In this document: positions 32,590 through 40,566 of the stretch, one piece after another | Layout of the letters: each line of letters starts with the position of its first letter | How positions within the stretch are numbered: the stretch's first letter is position 1 | Origin: Fibrobacter sp. | GTDB taxonomy: Bacteria; Fibrobacterota; Fibrobacteria; Fibrobacterales; Fibrobacteraceae | Assembly: GCA_017412605.1 (NCBI GenBank) | Contig: JAFPWY010000001.1 | Span: forward strand, 82,801 to 146,800 | Length of the DNA stretch: 64,000 bases | Direction of reading: 5' to 3' | Program-made: the position numbers and the translations under genes | Notes under the pieces: model-generated | The model's database searches: none | Told to the model about the DNA's origin: nothing | The model's input: only the letters and a program-made list of their open reading frames with translations

Positions 32590-34281
32590 ATGAAGGCCCT
32601 TTACCAAAAAATTCGCGCTTTAAACGGAAAAAATTATGGTCTGTACAAGTCCCTCGCCGAAAAATCGTGGGATTTTGGTGACTTTGTTCTAGAATTCCTG
32701 CATGTTCAGGGCGACCCGTTTGCCCCTGCGTCCAGGGTGCTCTTGAAGACAAGTTTGCAAAAGCTCGGGTATGCCCCTGTTTGGGGGAGCAATTTTGAAC
32801 GGCGCCTTGCGCTTTCGGATTTCCTGTTACGCCGACTGAGCGCGGTTGTGCAGGAGCATTTCCCCGAGAAAAATGCGCCCGTGGCCATCGAGAATCCGGG
32901 ACCCGAGATGCTGGTGCGGAACTCCCTGTGGATCGATAACGGCGATTTGCGCGTCTGCTTGCAGGTTCGCCTTCCGGGAGAGGGCCGCAAGATAGAATCG
33001 GAGGCTGCGGCCGAAATTTTGACGATGGTGCTGCCCGACCTCGTGTCGGCGAGCCTGTATAATGATTCGTCGCGGGCGGCGCAACTGGAAGCGCATTACG
33101 GCGTGCTCGCCGACCGCGTCGAGATCCTTGCGGAACTCGACAAACGCAGGCTTTGCGCGTTTGTGCCCGACGGGGCGGTTCTGCCGCGGGCTTCGGGCCT
33201 GAGCGAGGCCCCGCTCAAGGACGCGGTGCCGTTCGTGGCGCCGCCGGAAATGGCGGTGACACTTGAAATTTGTGGCCGCGAAATTCGCGGCATGGGCATC
33301 CCCAGGGGAGTCACCGTCATTACGGGCGGTGCCTTCCACGGAAAGTCGACGCTGCTGCAAGCGCTCACGCGCTCGGTATTCCCGCATGTGCCGGGTGACG
33401 GCCGCGAGGGAATCGTCGTGGACGAAACCGCCCTGCGCGTCGGCGTCGAGGACGGGCGCAGTGTGCGCGCTACCGACCTCTCGATATTCGTGCGCGACCT
33501 TCCGGGTGGCGTGAGCACCAAGGATTTTACCACGCTTTCGGCATCGGGCTCCACGAGCGAGGCCGCGAACCTGCTCGAAGCCATCGAGGCGGGCTCGCGG
33601 ACGTTCCTCATCGACGAGGATTCCTCGGCGGTGAACTTCCTCATCCGCGACATCCGCGTCCGCAAGCTCCTGGGCGACGACCGCGAACCCCTGATACCGC
33701 TGACCGACCGCATCCGCGCCATTGCGCAGGCGGGTTACAGCTTTATCTTGGTGGCGGGCGCCTGCGGCGACTACCTCGACCTCGCGGACAACATTATTAT
33801 AATGGCGAACTACAAGGCCGAATGCGCCAAGTCCACTAAACCGGTGGAATCCGCCGAAGTGGGTTCTTCCGAAGCAAGTTTCGCGCCGCCCGCGCCCCGC
33901 GCCTTCGCCGACTACATGCAGCCCCTGCAAAAATCCGTGCGCCCCGCCTCTGCCGTGGAACGCCAGGTCAAGGTGAAGCTTGCCGGAGATTCCCTGCTGC
34001 AAATCGGCTTCCTTGTATCAGACACCTCGCGCCTCAACACGCTGGTGGATAAGTCGCAGCGCTTGGGTGCCGGTTTTTTGCTTTTGAACCTGTTGCAGAA
34101 CGCGGCGAGCAACGCCGACAGCATGGCAAGCGATTCTGTGTCGGCTGCTTCAAGCAAGCTGTGCGAAAGCATCCGCAACGTCGGGTTCCGCAACCTGCCA
34201 CAGGGCCTGAGCCGTGAAATGAGCCTGCCGCGAGAAGTGGACATCGCCTGCGTTGCCTTCCGCCTCCGCGAAGGCCGCTAA
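32590..34281 (+). CDS. ABC-class ATPase of the PF09818 family
   Basis: A 563-residue cytosolic protein I place in the predicted ABC-ATPase family PF09818 (COG3044). Walker A is GGAFHGKST at about 246-254, the signature-like SASGSTSEAANLLEAIEAG lies near 315-333, and Walker B is TFLIDEDSSA near 337-346. The region after Walker B (LTDRIRAIAQAGYSFILVAGACGDYLDLADNIIIM) matches the family layout. A structurally studied relative, trypanosome MRB1590, binds RNA. The bacterial function is not known. There is no transporter domain. The start at 32590 has no clear ribosome site and directly follows the repeat block. Confidence 0.85.
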   Translation: MKALYQKIRALNGKNYGLYKSLAEKSWDFGDFVLEFLHVQGDPFAPASRVLLKTSLQKLGYAPVWGSNFERRLALSDFLLRRLSAVVQEHFPEKNAPVAIENPGPEMLVRNSLWIDNGDLRVCLQVRLPGEGRKIESEAAAEILTMVLPDLVSASLYNDSSRAAQLEAHYGVLADRVEILAELDKRRLCAFVPDGAVLPRASGLSEAPLKDAVPFVAPPEMAVTLEICGREIRGMGIPRGVTVITGGAFHGKSTLLQALTRSVFPHVPGDGREGIVVDETALRVGVEDGRSVRATDLSIFVRDLPGGVSTKDFTTLSASGSTSEAANLLEAIEAGSRTFLIDEDSSAVNFLIRDIRVRKLLGDDREPLIPLTDRIRAIAQAGYSFILVAGACGDYLDLADNIIIMANYKAECAKSTKPVESAEVGSSEASFAPPAPRAFADYMQPLQKSVRPASAVERQVKVKLAGDSLLQIGFLVSDTSRLNTLVDKSQRLGAGFLLLNLLQNAASNADSMASDSVSAASSKLCESIRNVGFRNLPQGLSREMSLPREVDIACVAFRLREGR

Positions 34282-34347
34282 ATACATTTTTAGAAGAAAT
34301 CTAAATTTTAGAATAAATTCATTTTACCCCTTAAGGGCATTTTCCGT

Positions 34348-34881
34348 TTATTCTAATTTGCTGCTTTCTTTTTTCCGTTTTCTGATAATTTCCAACTGTT
34401 CTTCGGTGCAGAAACCGGAGATGTAAATGGGCTCTTTGCCTGATATGGTTTGTTTTGATGAATCAGTATTGAGATAGTAATTCCACAAAACATATTGCTG
34501 CGTGTTGAACATTCTCTTTACAAATGCAGAATCCTTAGAAAAATAATGAAAAGACATGGATTCAAGGTTAATGGGAATTTGTTTTGTAATTGTTTTTTCT
34601 CCAAGATTTGCAATGCCGTCAGACAGATATATGTACGGACTTAATACAGAATCGGCATTTTGTACTTTGGCAACAACTGACTCACCAATTTTATGACCGC
34701 TATAGGTAATGGAATCTGTCATTTTTTTTGTTAATGCATAACAGGAAAGAGTAATGTTGCTTTTTTGTGGGGTATTAGATAAACTTTTATGTGCACAAAA
34801 ACGTGCTGATACAGAAACGCTTTGTGCATTTGCACAAAGGCAAACAAAGGCAAGAAAAAGAAATAAGTGTTTACAAGTCAT
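34348..34881 (-). CDS. Exported protein sharing a C-terminal tail with its neighbour
   Basis: A 177-residue protein with signal peptide ending at LCANA. The body is AT-rich and unrecognised. The last 22 residues or so (YISGFCTEEQLEIIRKRKKESS) repeat the end of the upstream gene at 34906, and the DNA is almost identical over about 66 bases. The genes are 24 bases apart on the same strand. The shared tail with one Cys may be an export, anchoring or interaction tag; this is inference. Confidence 0.65.
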   Translation of the reverse strand: MTCKHLFLFLAFVCLCANAQSVSVSARFCAHKSLSNTPQKSNITLSCYALTKKMTDSITYSGHKIGESVVAKVQNADSVLSPYIYLSDGIANLGEKTITKQIPINLESMSFHYFSKDSAFVKRMFNTQQYVLWNYYLNTDSSKQTISGKEPIYISGFCTEEQLEIIRKRKKESSKLE

Positions 34882-34905
34882 TTTTATCCATTAATCATAT
34901 TGCAT

Positions 34906-35940
34906 TTAGTTGCTGCTTTCTTTTTTCCGTTTCCTAATCATTTCCAGCTGTTCTTCGGTGCAGAAACCGGAGATGTAGAATCTTGCGGAGCCGGAAGCGT
35001 TTAACCGAACATAACTTGAATCATAATCGACATTCCATTCTATGTTAAAGTAATGTCCAAATAGGCTGTCTGTTTCAAGTTCTTGTTTTTTTGAGAACCA
35101 TAAAATTTTTTCATAAGATTCATAAACCATTTTCTCTGAATAATGGTTCGGCATACACCTTGCCGGTTTTGCCTTGTCAAATACCGAATTCTTAATCATC
35201 GATATAGGACCTGAAAAGAAGTAATCATAATCCGGAAGTATGGAATGACGATAATCATACGAGCATTGGGAATACGAAAACAAATACGGTTTATTCGACT
35301 TATACTTCTCCAAAACCCAATAATCCGTTTTGTCATCGTCCTCTGTGAAGCAATATTCACCAAACACTTCTTCTGAGGAAGAAATGTTTTTTTTATCAAG
35401 TTCTTCAATATTTTGAAATTCTGAACATTCTCCAGTAATTACCGCTGTAAAATTGGAAGAAAGTTTTATTTTGCTATTATAAAGCTGAGCAAACCACTGG
35501 CCTTTTATCTTTTTCCCATAATAATTTTTCAACGACTCTTTCGCATTTTCCAAGAAATAACCCAAATAGGAATTCCCTTTTACCAACTCTGTCTTTAATG
35601 GTTCGACCTTCCTCTTTTTTGGGAAATTCGCTGAAAAACAGGAATGTCCTCCCTTTCGCATAAACAACTCGAAATCATCTTCTTTTGTGGATTGCGGAGC
35701 ATCAAGAAGATAATTGTATTCCCAAGAAGTGCAACCTCCATCAAGTGAATCTGGAATGTTCCATTTTTTATTTTTTGGAATTTCAATATTTTTCGTTAAA
35801 ACAAGTTCATACTTGTTAACATCCAGAATATTTGCGCAAAAATCCGCGATAGACGTATCTCTTTTGTTTTCTGAAGGGAATGCAATCCCATAATATAAAA
35901 ACAAAGAAATTCCAAAATATTTTAAGCAATAGTTAATCAA
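34906..35940 (-). CDS. Exported protein with the same tail
   Basis: A 344-residue protein with a hydrophobic N-terminus (YFGISLFLYYGIAF) that should act as a signal. The body has several Cys and is rich in Tyr, Lys and Asp; no domain is recognised. It ends with YISGFCTEEQLEMIRKRKKESS, nearly the same as the downstream gene. The pair is AT-rich compared with flanking host genes and may be recently acquired. Likely cotranscribed with 34348-34881. Confidence 0.65.
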   Translation of the reverse strand: MINYCLKYFGISLFLYYGIAFPSENKRDTSIADFCANILDVNKYELVLTKNIEIPKNKKWNIPDSLDGGCTSWEYNYLLDAPQSTKEDDFELFMRKGGHSCFSANFPKKRKVEPLKTELVKGNSYLGYFLENAKESLKNYYGKKIKGQWFAQLYNSKIKLSSNFTAVITGECSEFQNIEELDKKNISSSEEVFGEYCFTEDDDKTDYWVLEKYKSNKPYLFSYSQCSYDYRHSILPDYDYFFSGPISMIKNSVFDKAKPARCMPNHYSEKMVYESYEKILWFSKKQELETDSLFGHYFNIEWNVDYDSSYVRLNASGSARFYISGFCTEEQLEMIRKRKKESSN

Positions 35941-36141
35941 AATAAGACGTATAGCCTTTTCATGGGACTGTTTTAAGAATATAAATTGATAGTTTGTATG
36001 TCAATAGGATGTATGTAAGAAAGACAATGCTTAACGCTATATTGCAGTCAATTTGGTGCTTGTTCTTGATAAAAAATGACCATTTAAATTCTTTTTTTGT
36101 ATCTTGTCAATAGAACATCCTGACCAACTGGAGAATTTATC

Positions 36142-36702
36142 ATGCGCAAAAATCTCGGAGTCAAGACTTACCTTTACCCGCAGCCGACGCTCGTCATCGC
36201 GACATACAACGAAGACGGCACCCCGAACGCGATGGTGGCCGCTTGGGGCAGCGTCAGCGATACGAACCAGATTGCTATCTACGTAGCCAAGAGCCACAAG
36301 ACCATGCCGAACATCCTTGCCCGCAAGGCCTTCACCGTGAGCATGGCGACGGCGAAGAACATCAAGGCTATTGACTACCTGGGTGTCACCAGCGGCAACA
36401 AGGTCGCGGACAAGTTTGCAAAGTCGGGCCTCACCGCCGTCAAGAGCGAAAACGTGGATGCCCCGCTGATTGCCGAACTCCCGCTCGCGCTGGAATGCAA
36501 GATGGTGAGCTACGACGACGAATCCGAACTTTTGCTCGGCGAAATCGTGAACGTGACCGCCGACGAATCCGTGCTGGACAGCGACGGCAAGCTCTCCGTC
36601 GAAAAGCTTGCGCCGGTGTGCTACGACACCGCAGGGCACGGCTACTATGTGATGGAACGCCGAGTCGGCAACGCCTTCAGCGACGGGAAAGAAATTAAAT
36701 AG
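36142..36702 (+). CDS. Flavin reductase-like domain protein
   Basis: A 186-residue FMN-binding split-barrel protein of the flavin reductase/flavoredoxin type. Typical phrases are YPQPTLVIATYNEDGTPNAMVAAWGSVS, FTVSMATAKNIKAIDYLGVTSGNKVADKFAKSGL and CKMVSYDDESELLLGEIVNV. These proteins bind FMN and transfer electrons in redox reactions. GGAG lies 9 bases before the start. The gene stands alone, and the stop runs directly into a heptad repeat array. The physiological partner is unknown. Confidence 0.87.
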   Translation: MRKNLGVKTYLYPQPTLVIATYNEDGTPNAMVAAWGSVSDTNQIAIYVAKSHKTMPNILARKAFTVSMATAKNIKAIDYLGVTSGNKVADKFAKSGLTAVKSENVDAPLIAELPLALECKMVSYDDESELLLGEIVNVTADESVLDSDGKLSVEKLAPVCYDTAGHGYYVMERRVGNAFSDGKEIK

Positions 36703-36800
36703 CGGTGAGCAATGAGCGGTGAGCAGTGAGCAATGAGAGATGAATCTACTCATAGCTCAGGGCTCAATGCTCATAGCTCATACCTGACACCTCATCGCTG
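36703..36800. repeat. Inverted heptad repeat array
   Basis: Left arm: gagcaat gagcggt gagcagt gagcaat gagagat. Right arm: gctcata gctcagg gctcaat gctcata gctcata. The right arm is the reverse complement pattern of the left, separated by a few bases, so a hairpin of about 40 bp is possible. It begins at the stop codon of the flavin reductase gene and may act as its terminator. Confidence 0.87.
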
Positions 36801-36814
36801 AAACGGAGTATCCT

Positions 36815-37459
36815 ATGAAAAACCTTTCTCTTGTCTGTATATTCTCGACATTGTTCTTTTTTGCTGCCTGCGCCGACAGCAATTCCAGTAGCGTCTCGAC
36901 TGATGTGAACGCTGGGACTTCGCCGGCATCGAGCGAGACAGTTTCGTCAAGTGAAGCCGTATCGTCTGCGGGTACAGTTGACCCGTCTTCTGCGGCACCC
37001 GAAAGCTCTGCAGTGCTTGAATCCAGCAGTTCCACCACGGTAGCTGTTCCCGCCGACACCGTCTGGAACAAGGCTTACCTGACCTGGTACATTTCTTGGC
37101 CGGACCCCGGCAGCGAGGAGTGCGTCAAGTACAACGGTTGCGAATGGGCGGGCTACTTTGCGGGCATCGAAGGCCAGCAAACCGAGCAGTGGGTCAGCGA
37201 GCACAACATCATCTCTATCCACGAGAAAGACTGGGACAAGTACAGAGGCAAAACTTTCAGGCTGCGCCAGAATGACAAGTCCATCGATGCCGTTGTTTAC
37301 GACAAGTGCGCCGACAGCGACTGCGAAGGATGTTGCACCCAGAACGCAGGTAACCTCGGATTCCTCATTGACGTCGAAAGCTATACATGCGAACGCCTCA
37401 CCGGATCCAAGGAAGGCTGCGACGGCGTGGTGGAATGGACCTGCCTCGACTGCGAATAA
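36815..37459 (+). CDS. Lipoprotein with DPBB/expansin-like domain
   Basis: A 214-residue lipoprotein: lipobox FAAC (Cys19), then a Ser/Thr/Ala/Val-rich linker to about residue 78, then a Cys-rich domain. The domain reads as a double-psi beta-barrel like that of expansins and RlpA: CEWAGYF early, YRGKTFRLRQNDKSIDAVVYDKCADSDCEGC in the middle, and FLIDVES and VEWTC late. This order matches the barrel's conserved Cys and the DxC strand. Expansin-like proteins loosen cellulose, and RlpA acts on peptidoglycan. In a Fibrobacter-like host, cell-wall polysaccharide binding is attractive but inferred. The MBL gene follows 12 bases later. Confidence 0.65.
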   Translation: MKNLSLVCIFSTLFFFAACADSNSSSVSTDVNAGTSPASSETVSSSEAVSSAGTVDPSSAAPESSAVLESSSSTTVAVPADTVWNKAYLTWYISWPDPGSEECVKYNGCEWAGYFAGIEGQQTEQWVSEHNIISIHEKDWDKYRGKTFRLRQNDKSIDAVVYDKCADSDCEGCCTQNAGNLGFLIDVESYTCERLTGSKEGCDGVVEWTCLDCE

Positions 37460-37471
37460 ATTTGTAGAGCC

Positions 37472-38371
37472 ATGAAGGTCCAAGTCCTCATAGACAACAT
37501 CGAAGGCTTTGTTACAGGCACACAATTTGCCGCCCGTCCCGATACAGCTAGCTCCGATGCTGTTGGACAATCGCGCACCCGCAAACTCTTCGGCGAGTGG
37601 GGACTTTCTGTGTATGTGGAGTTTGAGGGCAAGCGCTACCTCTTGGATACCGGCGCATCGCACCTGTTTGCAAAAAACGCAGGCGTCATGGGGGTGGACC
37701 TCACGAAGGTGGACATCGGCATCTTGAGCCACGCCCATTACGACCACGCGAACGGCATGGCCAGATTCTTCGCGCTCAACAAGACGGCGCCTTTTTACCT
37801 GCGCAAGGGAACTGCCGAGAACTGCTACCATGCACACAAACTATTCGGGCGCCTGACCTACCATGAATATATCGGAATCCATAAAGGATGGCTCAAGCGT
37901 TTTGCCGACCGCATCCGTTATGCCGAAGGCGACATGCAGATCGCTCCGAACGTCTACCTGGTGCCGCACAAGACCGCAGGGCTCGACCGCATTGGCGAAC
38001 GGGCCCACCTGAGCGTCAAGGAAAACGGCACGTACCGCTACGACAGTTTTGACCACGAACAAAGCCTGGTCTTTGACACACCGCAGGGACTCTTCATCAT
38101 GAACAGCTGCAGCCATGCCGGTGCGGATAACATTGTGAAAGAAATCGAGGCGACCTTCCCCGGCAAGAAAATCTACGCGATGCTAGGCGGCTTCCACCTT
38201 TTCCGTTACAAGGACGAAGTCGTGCGCGCCTTCGCAGAAAGGCTGCGCGAACTGGATGTGCAGAGGATTTACACCGGGCACTGTACCGGCGACCGCGCCT
38301 ACGCCATATTGCACGAAGTCCTGGGCGACCGCGTGCAGCAAATGCGCTGCGGGATGGTGATTTCTGTGTAA
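37472..38371 (+). CDS. MBL-fold metallohydrolase, COG1237-like
   Basis: A 299-residue metallo-beta-lactamase fold protein. The zinc motif SHAHYDHANG is at about 86-95, with CSHAGADNIV near 211-220, GGFHLF near 238 and TGHCTGDRA near 268. This pattern fits COG1237 enzymes, some of which make an aminobenzene-ribofuranosyl phosphate in archaea; the bacterial substrate is uncertain. The N-terminal MKVQVLIDN is typical. It is likely cotranscribed with the lipoprotein upstream. Confidence 0.85.
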   Translation: MKVQVLIDNIEGFVTGTQFAARPDTASSDAVGQSRTRKLFGEWGLSVYVEFEGKRYLLDTGASHLFAKNAGVMGVDLTKVDIGILSHAHYDHANGMARFFALNKTAPFYLRKGTAENCYHAHKLFGRLTYHEYIGIHKGWLKRFADRIRYAEGDMQIAPNVYLVPHKTAGLDRIGERAHLSVKENGTYRYDSFDHEQSLVFDTPQGLFIMNSCSHAGADNIVKEIEATFPGKKIYAMLGGFHLFRYKDEVVRAFAERLRELDVQRIYTGHCTGDRAYAILHEVLGDRVQQMRCGMVISV

Positions 38372-38390
38372 TTGGCGAAATTTCGTACCC

Positions 38391-38773
38391 TCATTTTTCA
38401 TCTTGCAATAACTTCTCGAACAGTGGGCGATACACTGCGATATCTTCTAGCTGCATGATGGTCGTGATCTTATTGCCCGCATCTTTGGAGGATGCACCGC
38501 ATGTATCTGTGTCTTTCCACAAATTGCGCCGTGTTGAGTGGTTGTCAAGTATTCCTTGACAACCACTTTTGGGTCTAATTCACCTTCTTTGAAAATCCTT
38601 GCGATATGCAGGCTGATATTCTGCTTTGTGGCATGGAAAAGTTCCGCCATCTGCGCCTGCGTGAGCCAGACGGTCTCGTTTTCGACCCGGACTTCGATGT
38701 GGAATTCCCCACCCTCCGGCTGGTAAACGACTATCTCGTTCTTGTCGGCTCTGGCCGCAACATCTTTCTCCAT
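38391..38773 (-). pseudogene. Broken RhuM-family gene
   Basis: From the start at 38773 (AAGGAG upstream), about 75 residues match the N-terminus of RhuM virulence-type proteins: ETVWLTQAQMAELFHATKQN, HIARIFKEGELD and TTQHGAICGKTQ. The family then continues for some 250 residues, but here the frame runs into unrelated sequence. A shifted frame carries a different C-terminal piece (ITTIMQLEDIAVYRPLFEKL) to a stop at 38391. The gene seems to have lost its middle by deletion. RhuM has a phage-repressor-like N-terminal DNA-binding part. Imperfect direct repeats flank it. Confidence 0.7.
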
Positions 38774-39119
38774 TTTTGGCTCCTTTTGCATAAAAAAAGG
38801 ACCGTCCCGCATTGCGCGGAAACGATCCTTAATACCACCTTTTCTGGTGCTAGGGGTAATATACAAAGATTTAGGATGTCAGGGCAATCGGTGCCTTTGG
38901 TATAGATATTTCGTTAAAAATGCCACGAAATTGACGATGTTTCCTGTGTAAATGGCGAAATCTTGCTAAAAACGGGGATTTTTTGTCTAAAATCGCAAAT
39001 TGCGATTTTAGAAAATTTTTTGGATATCGCAAGTTGCGACTTCCATTTTGATTGTTATTTCCTACGCTTCGGCTTTCTGCCGTGGCAATCGTATGCGACT
39101 TTGGGTTCGCAAACCTTGC
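38774..39119. other. Gene-free region upstream of the rhuM relic
   Basis: This 346-base stretch has no coding frame I can support. It holds an AT-rich zone, two Cys-free palindromic sites (listed separately) and an imperfect copy (38939-38966) of a sequence at 38358-38385 (both contain TGTGTAA-TGGCGAAAT with one variable base). The repeat pair brackets the rhuM relic. Confidence 0.6.
38988..39040. promoter_or_regulatory. Palindromic operator-like sites
   Basis: A perfect 25-base palindrome lies at 38988-39012: a 12-base arm CTAAAATCGCAA, one central base, and the inverted arm. A shorter related site, TCGCAA-G-TTGCGA, lies at 39028-39040. Both share the core TCGCAA-N-TTGCGA, 34 bases apart centre to centre, suiting cooperative binding of a dimeric repressor. 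They are upstream of the rhuM relic and downstream of the XRE gene. Confidence 0.5.
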
Positions 39120-39554
39120 TCAAGGCGAGTGTCCGGGCATGTAGCTGGAATGCTCCAGCTCTATGGCGTTGCGCAACACGCCCTCTAGGTAATCGTTGGT
39201 CGACTTCTTCTCGCTCGCAGCCAGCTTGCGCACCGTCTCTTGCAAGTCATAAGGCACCTGGACGGTCATGCTTTTCATCGGGGTGACGAGGAGTTCTCCG
39301 CCGACAGCCTCTGCCATTTTCTGCAGCTGCTTGTAGGAGGGATTCGTTTTCAGCGATGCGATGCGCGAGATGGCGCTCTGCGTCGTGCCCATCTTCTCGG
39401 CGATGTCCTGCTGAGTCAAACTCAGGGAATCCTTCAAGAAGTCGAAATCCGTCAGGAACGCCGACAGCGCCTCGTACATTTTCACGTACGCAGCCAACTT
39501 TTTGTCACCCTTTTCAAGGGAGTCCATGAAATCCAGGACTTGGGTCTTTTTCAT
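39120..39554 (-). CDS. XRE-family antitoxin-like regulator
   Basis: A 144-residue protein with an XRE helix-turn-helix at about 45-90 (LTQQDIAEKMGTTQSAISRI, KQLQKMAEAVGGEL) and a C-terminal segment at about 95-135 (MTVQVPYDLQETVRKL, DYLEGVLRNAIE) that looks like a ribbon-helix-helix module. HigA/MqsA-type antitoxins have similar HTH parts, but no toxin gene adjoins it. A perfect palindrome 9 bases upstream of the start is a likely self-operator. Two DNA-binding modules in one small protein is unusual. Confidence 0.8.
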   Translation of the reverse strand: MKKTQVLDFMDSLEKGDKKLAAYVKMYEALSAFLTDFDFLKDSLSLTQQDIAEKMGTTQSAISRIASLKTNPSYKQLQKMAEAVGGELLVTPMKSMTVQVPYDLQETVRKLAASEKKSTNDYLEGVLRNAIELEHSSYMPGHSP

Positions 39555-39562
39555 AGTATTAG

Positions 39563-39586
39563 TAATATAGCATATATGCTATATTA
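39563..39586. promoter_or_regulatory. Perfect 24-base palindrome, probable autoregulatory operator
   Basis: The 24 bases are a perfect palindrome with half-site TAATATAGCATA. It sits in the 34-base gap between the ORF6N gene's stop and the XRE gene's start and includes a TATA-rich -10-like block, so a bound repressor would block transcription of the XRE gene. Confidence 0.75.
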
Positions 39587-39588
39587 AG

Positions 39589-40566
39589 TCAAGAGATGCT
39601 TTGGCTATTCTCGGATTTTTTCAACACTTCCTCCAGTGTGAATTCTTCCTTGGTGAAGAAGAACGTGTTCTTGCCGAGATCCTTGAGCGATGCGCCGAAA
39701 TGGTAGGCAGTATCGTCAATGAATAAGAAGCGGTCATGTACACCGTAGCTTGGCAGGATTTCAAGTGGACAGTCGGCGTACTGCGCATTGTATGTAGCCA
39801 GGTCTACCTCGAAGACCTTGCTCTTGTCGTAAGTGTAGATTGTCACCGACACGCCCTCGGCGCGCTTGAGCATCATCGAGAGCACCTTCTCGTCTACGTA
39901 GCGGTCCACAAGGACAATTCGCTTCTTCGCTTGGCGAATTAAACCGCATACGAACACATAGGCATCGAATTCCTGGTTGTTGTAGAACAATCCCTTCGAC
40001 TTGAGCTCGCCGCGATCCATCGCCTCGAAGACTTCGTCCAGTTTACGGTCGTGATCGAGAAGTTTGGCTTTTTGGTCTAAAACCTCTGTTTCTATGTTAG
40101 AAAGGCGGTGAACCAGACCCCCGTTTTGCATCAGGATTTGCCGTGCCGCAACAAAAGCTCGCATGATGGCAATGTTCACTCTGATGGCCGTTTCGCTTTT
40201 CAGAACAGACGATAGCATCGCGACACCTTGCTCGGTGAATACGAAGGATCGGTATTTCGAGTGTTTTCCCTTCAAATTGGGCGAATCCGCCTCTAAGATC
40301 GCATTTTGCGACCTTAGAGCCTTGGTTTCTTCCATAGTCAGTTGAATGCAAAAATCTTCGGGGAATCGCTCTATATTGCGTTTGACTTGCTCGTTAATGC
40401 GCCTAGTTTCCACTCCGTAGAGTGTTGCCAAATCGCGGTCGAGCAGGACCTGCTTGCCGCGGATAACCTGGATCAATTTGTCGACACTTGACTCTGCAAG
40501 CGGATGGATTGTTGCGCTTTCGGCGGATTTGGCATCGGTGGCGACGCCATTGGCAGTGCTGTACAT
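39589..40566 (-). CDS. ORF6N-domain protein with PLD-like C-terminus
   Basis: A 325-residue protein; the start at 40566 is set by GGAAGGAG 6 bases upstream. The ORF6N (KilA-N-like) DNA-binding domain spans about 25-135: VIRGKQVLLDRDLATLYGVETRRINEQVKRN, then RSFVFTEQGVAMLSSVLKS. A helical linker follows, then a C-terminal domain (FDAYVFVCGLIRQAKKRIVLVDRYVDEKVL, HDRFLFIDDTAYHFGASLKDLGKN) that resembles a phospholipase D-like half-domain with an H-x-R in place of H-x-K. ORF6N proteins are common in phages and islands. Role unknown. Confidence 0.85.
   Translation of the reverse strand: MYSTANGVATDAKSAESATIHPLAESSVDKLIQVIRGKQVLLDRDLATLYGVETRRINEQVKRNIERFPEDFCIQLTMEETKALRSQNAILEADSPNLKGKHSKYRSFVFTEQGVAMLSSVLKSETAIRVNIAIMRAFVAARQILMQNGGLVHRLSNIETEVLDQKAKLLDHDRKLDEVFEAMDRGELKSKGLFYNNQEFDAYVFVCGLIRQAKKRIVLVDRYVDEKVLSMMLKRAEGVSVTIYTYDKSKVFEVDLATYNAQYADCPLEILPSYGVHDRFLFIDDTAYHFGASLKDLGKNTFFFTKEEFTLEEVLKKSENSQSIS

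Noticed and set aside
32827..34002. 391-codon minus-strand frame within the ATPase gene
   Set aside because: It is antisense to a gene with Walker A and B motifs.
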